Shown here piece by piece: positions 1 to 4,484 of a stretch of 5,110 nt of DNA. Under the pieces are notes generated by a model, which saw only the letters and a program-made list of their open reading frames with translations, made no database searches and was not told where the DNA came from. This DNA comes from Actinomycetota bacterium. Lineage in GTDB: Bacteria; Actinomycetota; UBA4738. The position numbers and the translations under genes are program-made. Location: assembly GCA_013816105.1 (NCBI GenBank), contig JACDEY010000102.1:1-5110 (forward strand), read 5' to 3'. The first letter of the stretch is position 1; each line of letters opens with the position of its first letter.

Positions 1-946
1 CGGGGCCCGGGGCAGCTGGGGCTTCGTCCGAGGCGGGATGGGCGCGCTCTCCGAGGCCATCGCGGGCGCGGCGAGGGCCGCGGGGGCGGAGATCCGAACA
101 GAGGCCGAGGTCGCGCGGGTCGAGGTCCGTGACGGCCGCGCCTTCGGGGTCACGCTGGCGGACGGGACGGAGCTTCGGGCCTTGGCCGTGGCGGCGAGCG
201 TCCATCCGAAGACGGCGCTCCTGGGGCTCGTGGAGGCCGGACACCTCCCCGACGATCTGGTCACGGAGATGGAGCGGTATCGAACGCGAAGTGCGTCGGT
301 GAAGGTGAACGTCGCCCTGTCGGAGCTTCCCGACTTCACGGCCCTGCCCGGGACGCGACCGGGGCCGCAGCACCCGGAGTTCGTGATCTCACCCTCCGTC
401 GCGTACCTGGAACGTGCGTGGGACGAGGCCAAGCACGGGAGATACAGCGCGGAGCCCATGATCGACGCCGTCATCCCGTCGACGAAGGATCCGACATTGG
501 CCCCGGAGGGGGCTCACGTCATGACCTGCTTCGTTCAGTACGCGCCGTACGAGATCGAGGGCGCCGGCTGGGACGGTCGCAGAGAGGACTTCGGCGACGT
601 GGTGATCGACACCATTTCCCGCTACGCCCCGAACGTGAAGAACGCCATCCTGCATCGAGAGGTCCTCACGCCCGCAGACATGGAGCGCCGCTACGGCCTG
701 CTGGGCGGCAACATCTTCCATGGGGAGATGTCGCCCGATCAGCTCTTCTCGTTCCGGCCCGCCGCGACGATTGCCTCCTACCGCACGCCGATCCGGGGCC
801 TCTACCTGTGCGGATCGGGCGCGCACCCTGGCGGCGGGGTCATGGGCGCCCCCGGCCGTAACGCCGCGCGTGTCATCCGGGCGGACCTTCGGGTCAGCGG
901 TATCCGCGCGCGATCTCCGCTTCGGCTACTCGCTCGACGCCGATGA
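1..946 (+). CDS. FAD-dependent oxidoreductase, PYROXD2/phytoene-desaturase-like, C-terminal part (5' truncated)
   Basis: The gene runs in from the left edge; its frame is open from base 2, with the first full codons reading GARGSWGFVRGGMGALSEA, so the methionine at 38 is internal and not the start. About 314 residues are present, and family members are usually over 500, so the N-terminal FAD-binding Rossmann motif lies outside the window. Family hallmarks visible are SWGFVRGGMGALSEAI at the left edge, PSTKDPTLAPEGAHV (roughly bases 476-520), LTPADMERRYGLLGGNIFHG (roughly 665-725) and the C-terminal flavin-contacting LYLCGSGAHPGGGVMGAPGR (800-859). These match, from memory, the PYROXD2-type branch of the phytoene desaturase/amine oxidase superfamily more closely than carotenoid CrtI enzymes; the substrate cannot be predicted. 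The final 17 codons, after VIRADL, run opposite the 3' end of gdhA and look like a non-conserved extension. The stop is TGA at 944-946. Confidence 0.92.
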   Translation, partial: GARGSWGFVRGGMGALSEAIAGAARAAGAEIRTEAEVARVEVRDGRAFGVTLADGTELRALAVAASVHPKTALLGLVEAGHLPDDLVTEMERYRTRSASVKVNVALSELPDFTALPGTRPGPQHPEFVISPSVAYLERAWDEAKHGRYSAEPMIDAVIPSTKDPTLAPEGAHVMTCFVQYAPYEIEGAGWDGRREDFGDVVIDTISRYAPNVKNAILHREVLTPADMERRYGLLGGNIFHGEMSPDQLFSFRPAATIASYRTPIRGLYLCGSGAHPGGGVMGAPGRNAARVIRADLRVSGIRARSPLRLLARRR

Positions 947-2129
947 TGTAGGCGGCTTGGCGCAGCGTCATCGTCTGACCGGCCGCCCGGGAGAGGACCT
1001 CCGCCGTCGCGGCCTCCATGAGCTCCTCCAGCCGGCCGTTCACTCGTTCCTCGGTCCACGCCTCGCGCTGCAAGTCCTGGACCCACTCGAGGTAGGACAC
1101 GGCGACGCCTCCACCGGACGCCAGGATGTCGGGGACGACCGTGACGCCGCGTGCCGCGAGGATCTCGTCCGCCTCCGTGGTGACCGGGTAGTTGGCCTCC
1201 TCCAGGACGATCTCGGCCTTGATGGCGTTCGCCGTGTCCTCGTCGATGCTGGCGTCCAGGGCGGCGGGAACGAACACGCGGCAGTCGACCCCGAAGAGAT
1301 CCTCTCCCTTGATCGTCTCCGCGCCCTCGAAGTCGATCACGCTCCCCGTCTCGCCCTTGTGGGCCAGGACCTTCTGAGGGTGGATCCCCTGTGCCGAGAC
1401 GATCGCTCCCTTGCTGTCGGACACGGCCACTATCGGATAGCCGAGCTCCGCCGCGAGCACGGCGAGCCAGGAGCCGGCGTTCCCGTAGCCCTCGATGGCG
1501 ATGGGGGTCTCCTCACGCCGCCAGCCGCGAGCGCGAACGACGTGGTCCAGGCAGATCAGCGCCCCCCTGCCGGTGGCGGACTCGCGACCGAGGGATCCGC
1601 CGACCGAGATGGGCTTGCCGGTGATGACCGCAGGGTTCGGCCCGTAGCGCCGGGCGTACTCGTCCGCCATCCAGCCCATGATCTGAGGGTTCGTGTTCAC
1701 GTCGGGCGCCGGCACGTCCACGGTGGGCCCGATGATCTCGGCGATGGCCCTCATGAATGAACGCGACAGGCGCTCGAGCTCTCCCTCGGAGAGCCGCTTC
1801 GGTTCCACTTGCACGCCGCCCTTGCCGCCGCCGAAGGGGATGTTCATGATCGCGGTCTTCCACGTCATCAGGGCGGAGAAGCACCGGATCTCGTCGAGGT
1901 TCACCAGGGGGTGGAACCGCAAGCCGCCCTTGTAAGGCCCCCTCGCGTTGTTGTACTGGACGCGATAGCCCTTGAATACCTTGAAGCCCCCGCCGTCCAT
2001 CGCGACCCGCACCTGCACGCTCACCTCGCGGTTCGGCGTCGCGAGCGCCTCGCGGAGCGACAGTTCCAACCCCAGCCGTTCCGCCGCCTGCTCGTAGAAC
2101 CCCTGGACAGCCTCGAACGCGGAAACCAT
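894..2129 (-). CDS. gdhA: Glutamate dehydrogenase, NAD(P)-dependent (Glu/Leu/Phe/Val dehydrogenase family)
   Basis: This enzyme interconverts glutamate and 2-oxoglutarate plus ammonium in the cytoplasm, linking nitrogen assimilation and carbon metabolism. The chosen ATG (2127-2129) gives 411 residues, typical for the hexameric bacterial enzymes. It sits 4 nt after an AAAGGAGG ribosome site and begins where family similarity begins. A longer frame from TTG at 2249 adds 40 unrelated residues and is rejected. Visible motifs are NNARGPYKGGLRFHP with K67, MTWKTAI with K91, PFGGGKGG with K103, catalytic D143 in PAPDVNTNPQ, GGSLGRESATGRG (178-190), the Rossmann loop GYGNAG (214-219), and an acidic D238 at the end of the second strand (VAVSDSKG). 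D238 suggests NAD+ use but does not prove it. The segment LEEANYPVTTEADEIL (309-324) differs from the common EGANGPTTPEAD form at positions known to vary. It ends with TGA at 894-896, inside the convergent oxidoreductase gene. A 5' leader able to mask its ribosome site is annotated separately. Confidence 0.97.
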   Translation of the reverse strand: MVSAFEAVQGFYEQAAERLGLELSLREALATPNREVSVQVRVAMDGGGFKVFKGYRVQYNNARGPYKGGLRFHPLVNLDEIRCFSALMTWKTAIMNIPFGGGKGGVQVEPKRLSEGELERLSRSFMRAIAEIIGPTVDVPAPDVNTNPQIMGWMADEYARRYGPNPAVITGKPISVGGSLGRESATGRGALICLDHVVRARGWRREETPIAIEGYGNAGSWLAVLAAELGYPIVAVSDSKGAIVSAQGIHPQKVLAHKGETGSVIDFEGAETIKGEDLFGVDCRVFVPAALDASIDEDTANAIKAEIVLEEANYPVTTEADEILAARGVTVVPDILASGGGVAVSYLEWVQDLQREAWTEERVNGRLEELMEAATAEVLSRAAGQTMTLRQAAYIIGVERVAEAEIARGYR

Positions 2130-2186
2130 GGCCCCTCCTTTGAATGTGACGCGCAGGGACGACAGCTTACCCAGTCGGAGGGGCCA
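2129..2186 (-). promoter_or_regulatory. gdhA leader inverted repeat that can sequester the ribosome binding site
   Basis: The + strand has TGGCCCCTCC at 2129-2138 and its perfect reverse complement GGAGGGGCCA at 2177-2186. In the gdhA transcript the upstream arm (UGGCCCCUCC) precedes a 38-nt loop and then GGAGGGGCCA, which contains the GGAGG core and reaches the A of the AUG. A 10-bp, almost all G-C helix would therefore hide the ribosome site. What is seen is the complementarity; the regulatory role is inferred. No known riboswitch class was recognised, and the transcription start is not known, so the upstream arm may or may not be in the mRNA. Confidence 0.55.
2134..2141 (-). promoter_or_regulatory. 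Ribosome binding site of gdhA
   Basis: On the - strand this reads AAAGGAGG, followed by GGCC and then the ATG at 2129. It is a strong Shine-Dalgarno sequence and decides the start codon in favour of 2129 over the upstream TTG. It lies inside the right-hand arm of the leader inverted repeat. Confidence 0.9.
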
Positions 2187-2295
2187 GTGGAAGGCGAACG
2201 GCGATCCGCGTTGTGCACCGCAGCGAGGTCGCGACGCGCCGGTGGGCAACGATGTGCGGGTGAAGACTACCTATCTCAGGCCCTACAACTCACAC
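2139..2295. other. Intergenic region between the hypothetical gene and gdhA
   Basis: This stretch lies between gdhA and the stop of the upstream same-strand gene (2296). It contains the upstream arm of the leader repeat. It also has a weaker imperfect repeat (GTTGTGCACC at 2210-2219 against GGTGGGCAAC at 2241-2250, 8 of 10 positions complementary) enclosing the palindrome GTCGCGAC at 2228-2235. I see no convincing -35/-10 pair and no hairpin followed by a T tract, so neither the gdhA promoter nor a terminator for the upstream gene can be placed. Confidence 0.5.
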
Positions 2296-2967
2296 TCATC
2301 CGACCGCCACTTCAACTAGAGCCACCACCGCATCGAAGGGTTGCCCGTTCAGGTTCCCCGGGAAGAGAGGCGAACCAAGCTCATCTTCCTCCCGGAGCAT
2401 GGCCGCATAGACCACTCCCTGGTCGTTCAGCAGGATGCCCTGGTCGTTCACCTTACGCCAGAACTGCGTGCCTCCTTCGCTATCCGTCCTACGCAGGAAG
2501 AACAACCCCTCTGCACCCGACAACGCGGCGTTGAGCTCCGGGGGCGTCATTTGATTTCCAGCCGGGTTCAGCATTTCAAGGCTCACCATGGTTCCAATGT
2601 CCGGGTCCCCCGCCAGCACCTCGGATACCCGCAGGGCAAGTTCCACCGTGGCCACCTCGTTTCCGGGCTCGTCGCCGCCAGGCCTTCCCGCAACCACGGA
2701 GTCAATCTTGGCAACGATCACTGCTCCTGGCTGCAGCTCAACGCCTTCAGCTGTCTCCCCGCCTGCTGCGGCCGCTACGGCCATCTGTTCCAGGGAGTCG
2801 TAGTGTTCCGCCCAAATAGCGCTATAGGCGGACAGGGCGTTCCATGCCTCTCTGTCAACCGGGGTACCAACTTCAGACGCCGACCCCCGGAGCCAGGTAC
2901 CTCCGACCAGAGCCACAACGAAGAGAGCCCCTGCCGCCAAGGCGGATAGCTGTCCGTTCCTCTGCAT
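2296..2967 (-). CDS. Hypothetical secreted or membrane-anchored protein, 223 aa
   Basis: The family is not firmly recognised. The protein starts MQRNGQLSALAAGALFVVALVGG: a short basic N-terminus and a hydrophobic segment at about residues 8-23, consistent with a signal peptide or single membrane anchor. The rest should then lie outside the membrane. The middle (about 80-190) has an alternating-hydrophobic, beta-rich pattern: GAVIVAKIDSVVAG, then VATVELALRVSEVLAGD, then GLFFLRR, then a short segment ending QGVVYA. This resembles the layout of many actinobacterial secreted proteins in which a strand ending in EVLKGD is followed by a YLLFLR strand; this is a pattern impression, not an assignment. 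Residues 174-187 are a tandem duplication (NDQGILL, NDQGVVY). The ATG at 2965-2967 follows AAGGGGG with 10 nt spacing; the stop is TGA at 2296-2298. It is divergent from the gene at 3131. The antisense frame over this gene is rich in Cys, His and Arg and looks non-coding. Confidence 0.77.
   Translation of the reverse strand: MQRNGQLSALAAGALFVVALVGGTWLRGSASEVGTPVDREAWNALSAYSAIWAEHYDSLEQMAVAAAAGGETAEGVELQPGAVIVAKIDSVVAGRPGGDEPGNEVATVELALRVSEVLAGDPDIGTMVSLEMLNPAGNQMTPPELNAALSGAEGLFFLRRTDSEGGTQFWRKVNDQGILLNDQGVVYAAMLREEDELGSPLFPGNLNGQPFDAVVALVEVAVG
2417..2450 (-). repeat. In-frame tandem duplication (21-nt period) encoding NDQGILL-NDQGVVY
   Basis: The 13-mer CCCTGGTCGTTCA occurs at 2417-2429 and again at 2438-2450, exactly 21 nt apart. 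On the - strand it encodes two adjacent seven-residue units sharing NDQG, at residues 174-187 of the hypothetical protein. The spacing is a multiple of three, so the frame is kept. Confidence 0.85.
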
Positions 2968-3130
2968 CCGATGTGATCCCCCTTAGAGAGGATAGTCGTA
3001 TGGTTGTCGTGGACCATGGGTATGTCGTGGAAGCTGAAGTAGTCCCAGTGGCTGCCGGCGGGTGGCTGGGGTAGGACTGTGGTGTCAACACGTTCGACGT
3101 ACACAGAGCCAAGCGACAACCATTCCACTC
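2968..3130. promoter_or_regulatory. Divergent intergenic region with a 10-bp inverted repeat
   Basis: These 163 bp separate two divergent genes and should hold both promoters. ATGGTTGTCG at 3000-3009 is repeated as its exact reverse complement CGACAACCAT at 3114-3123. The arms lie 33 bp upstream of the leftward ATG and 8 bp upstream of the rightward ATG. A third, partial element (tGTCGTGGA) repeats directly at about 3006-3014 and 3023-3031. A TATCCT (- strand) lies just downstream of the left arm and could be a -10 element, but no matching -35 is seen. Such symmetry is what a shared DNA-binding regulator would use; that role is inferred. Confidence 0.4.
2978..2984 (-). promoter_or_regulatory. 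Ribosome binding site of the 223-aa hypothetical gene
   Basis: The - strand reads AAGGGGG here, then 10 nt, then ATG at 2967. The spacing is slightly long but acceptable, and it supports this start, which also begins a plausible signal peptide. Confidence 0.6.
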
Positions 3131-3841
3131 ATGCCTGATGTACCCGTGAATCGGGATCGAAAGTATCCAAGGGACTCCAAGGCGGTAACAGGACGTCTTC
3201 TCTTCTCTCTTTGCCTAGCTGCTTTCCTCCTGGGTTTCAGCATTGCACGCGACCACGGGGGATTGGCTGATAGTCCAAGACGTTCCCAAGCACTCGGGGC
3301 TGCTCAAATCACCGGAGAAGCGCCATTCATGGAAGCCTCCAGGATGCCCAATGTGGCTTCGGCTGAGTCAGCTCTTGGGTGGCATATCCCCCGTCCCGAC
3401 TTCTGTGGAGCAAACGATGACATCGTCAGCGACGTCTATGTGAGCGTACCTAATGGGCAAGCTTTCATTAGGTACGCGGAAATCGCGGAAGGCTGCGCCG
3501 GGTTTGCCGGTGGCCATGTGGAACTGGTGGCCTCCCCCCCACTGCCCGATGAAGCCTTCGTTCTGACTCCCAGCGAAGTTCTCGCCGAATTCGAACGGGG
3601 GGCCGCGGCAATGGGGGCGATCGCCAGCGTCTCCTCCATCGGAGATCTCCCCGTCCTACTGGTTTCCGGACACTATTCAGGCGACTGCGATCGGCCGTTG
3701 CCCGGCCAGGAAGGGTGCTCGCCTCCTCAAAGCAATCGTGCGGCAGCTCGCGCCTTTTTCGACGGCGTTGAAGTTGAGCTGTATGGCGCTCCTGAATGGA
3801 GCGCCATACAGATTCTGACGCTGGCAGGAACGGTCTCCTAA
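3131..3841 (+). CDS. Hypothetical single-pass membrane or exported protein, 236 aa (weak DUF4367-like pattern)
   Basis: Not firmly recognised. From the ATG at 3131 the protein has a basic N-terminus (RDRKYPRDSK), one hydrophobic segment at about residues 21-39 (GRLLFSLCLAAFLLGFSIA), and then an exported domain with four cysteines (C92, C122, C186, C196) that could form disulfides. The order of elements, ASAESALGWHIPRPD (77-90), then VELVASPPLPDEAFVL (130-145), then LPVLLVSGHYSGD (173-185), then FFDGVEVELYGAPEWSAIQI (209-228), is reminiscent of the DUF4367-type extracytoplasmic domains found at the end of anti-sigma-factor-like proteins. This is an impression only. No Shine-Dalgarno precedes 3131; other in-frame starts are GTG at 3062, which would add 23 residues without hydrophobic character, and GTG at 3146. 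Its first 110 bases have about 50% GC, below the neighbours. The gene contains two perfect inverted repeats, listed separately, and ends with TAA at 3839-3841. Confidence 0.72.
   Translation: MPDVPVNRDRKYPRDSKAVTGRLLFSLCLAAFLLGFSIARDHGGLADSPRRSQALGAAQITGEAPFMEASRMPNVASAESALGWHIPRPDFCGANDDIVSDVYVSVPNGQAFIRYAEIAEGCAGFAGGHVELVASPPLPDEAFVLTPSEVLAEFERGAAAMGAIASVSSIGDLPVLLVSGHYSGDCDRPLPGQEGCSPPQSNRAAARAFFDGVEVELYGAPEWSAIQILTLAGTVS
3444..3477 (+). repeat. Perfect 12-bp inverted repeat inside the 236-aa gene
   Basis: GCGTACCTAATG at 3444-3455 is followed by a 10-nt spacer GGCAAGCTTT and then the exact reverse complement CATTAGGTACGC at 3466-3477. In RNA two further G-U pairs could extend the stem inward. 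It spans the codons for SVPNGQAFIRYA (residues 105-116). No T tract follows, so it is not a classical terminator. Confidence 0.85.
3779..3811 (+). repeat. Perfect 14-bp inverted repeat near the 3' end of the 236-aa gene
   Basis: CTGTATGGCGCTCC at 3779-3792, loop TGAAT, and the exact reverse complement GGAGCGCCATACAG at 3798-3811. It spans the codons for LYGAPEWSAIQ (residues 217-227) and ends 27 nt before the stop codon. The stem is strong with a tight 5-nt loop. The following bases (ATTCTGACG) are not a T tract, so intrinsic termination is unlikely; roles in transcript stability, or an origin by template switching, are possible. Confidence 0.88.
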
Positions 3842-3922
3842 CCAATGCCGAAGGGCGAAGCATCCCTGCGAAGCGCCGGTGGGAGCTCGCGTAGGGGGGA
3901 ACGTACGGCGAGATCCGACGCT
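3842..3922. other. Short convergent intergenic gap
   Basis: This 81-bp gap lies between the stop of the rightward hypothetical gene and the stop of the leftward DoxX gene. Small hairpins are possible, including CGCTC-TAGG-GAGCG at 3919-3932 over the doxX stop codon and CTCGC/GCGAG at 3886-3890 and 3908-3912. Neither has a T tract, so no terminator is called. Confidence 0.4.
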
Positions 3923-4396
3923 CTAGGGAGCGGGCTCGATCCCCAGGGCCCGGTCCGCGGAGAAGGCGCCCGGACCCAGGATGAGAACGATCAGACAGCC
4001 GGCCAGGATCAAGAGGTCCAACTCCGCGCCCGCGCCCTCCGGCGCGATGAGGCCGATGTCGAGCTTCACGAGGAGGGTGGTGAACACCATCTCGGTAGCG
4101 ATGAGCAGGGCCCACACGCGCGTCAGGAGCCCGATGATCAGAAGGATGCCGCCTCCGAGCTCCAGGGCCGTGACGACGTAGGCCATCAGATCCGGAAACG
4201 GAACGTTGAGCGTCTCGATGAAGCCGGCGAAGTTAGAGATCCCGCCCGTGATCTTCTGCCACCCGTGATAGGCCATGACGATCCCGATGACGGCACGAAG
4301 CGCCAAGAGCGCAAGGTTCTGCAGCCCGCCAAGCCTGGCGAGTCCCCTGGCTACCGGCTTCTGCTGGTCGACGACCCGGTCACGCGTTCCCTGCAC
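3923..4396 (-). CDS. DoxX family integral membrane protein, 157 aa
   Basis: A small four-helix membrane protein of the DoxX superfamily. Family features are the first helix with ALRAVIGIVMAYHGWQKI (32-49), the following GGISNFAGFIETL segment, the ALELGGGILLIIGLLTR helix (77-93), and a last helix before GPGAFSADRALG (141-152). Helices lie at roughly 27-44, 71-91, 93-111 and 126-142. Members have been linked to thiosulfate:quinone oxidoreductase subunits, redox stress and surfactant or sulfur-related functions, but most are uncharacterised and no specific role can be assigned here. The start is GTG at 4394-4396, supported by AAAGGAG 9 nt upstream; the 26-residue N-terminus before the first helix is charged and probably cytoplasmic. 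The stop is TAG at 3923-3925. It lies 88 nt downstream of a sensor kinase gene on the same strand, so co-transcription is possible but not shown. Confidence 0.93.
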   Translation of the reverse strand: MQGTRDRVVDQQKPVARGLARLGGLQNLALLALRAVIGIVMAYHGWQKITGGISNFAGFIETLNVPFPDLMAYVVTALELGGGILLIIGLLTRVWALLIATEMVFTTLLVKLDIGLIAPEGAGAELDLLILAGCLIVLILGPGAFSADRALGIEPAP

Positions 4397-4405
4397 GGCG
4401 GCTCA

Positions 4406-4412
4406 CTCCTTT
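4406..4412 (-). promoter_or_regulatory. Ribosome binding site of the DoxX gene
   Basis: The - strand reads AAAGGAG, then 9 nt, then the GTG at 4396. This supports a GTG start, because no ATG in the frame precedes the first membrane helix. Confidence 0.8.
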
Positions 4413-4484
4413 CGACATGTCTCATTCGGTCGTGCTAAGCCCTCGAAGGGATTACGAGCGACTCGAGTGCCCGGTTCGCCTGAA
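4413..4484. other. Spacer between the histidine kinase and DoxX genes
   Basis: Within the 88-bp gap on the - strand there is a minimal hairpin CCCT-TCG-AGGG at about 4440-4450 and a CGAG-TCG-CTCG repeat nearby. Both stems are only 4 bp and neither is followed by T residues. I see no clear promoter, so whether doxX is read through from the kinase gene cannot be decided. Confidence 0.35.

Noticed and set aside
720..1760. Long + strand open frame (346 codons) opposite gdhA
   Set aside because: It is antisense to a gene with every glutamate dehydrogenase motif. Long antisense frames are expected in GC-rich coding DNA, and its translation is Arg/Gly/Asp-rich with no recognisable domain.
2130..2249. 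N-terminal extension of gdhA from the TTG at 2249
   Set aside because: The 40 extra residues have no family similarity, and a strong ribosome site directly precedes the internal ATG at 2129.
2341..2949. + strand open frame of 202 codons opposite the 223-aa hypothetical gene
   Set aside because: Its translation is rich in Arg, His, Cys and Gln with no signal peptide or domain, while the - strand frame has a signal-like N-terminus, a ribosome site and an alternating hydrophobic pattern.
3083..3088. Perfect -35 hexamer TTGACA on the - strand in the divergent region
   Set aside because: No -10-like sequence is found 16-18 nt downstream; the bases there are GC-rich.
2775..3128. - strand open frame of 117 codons covering the divergent intergenic region
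   Set aside because: It overlaps the better-supported 223-aa gene in another frame, covers the inverted-repeat promoter region, and shows no domain character.
3616..3625. Palindrome GGCGATCGCC containing the HIP1 core GCGATCGC
   Set aside because: Only one copy is present in the window and a GC-rich background produces such palindromes; it gives no support for a cyanobacterial origin.
3468..4115. - strand open frame of 215 codons spanning the rightward gene and the 3' part of doxX
   Set aside because: Arg-rich translation, overlaps two better-supported genes, and no plausible start signal.
3845..4438. + strand open frame of 197 codons opposite doxX
   Set aside because: Its translation is a highly charged Glu/Asp/Arg/Gln string typical of the complement of a membrane protein gene; the DoxX frame is clear.
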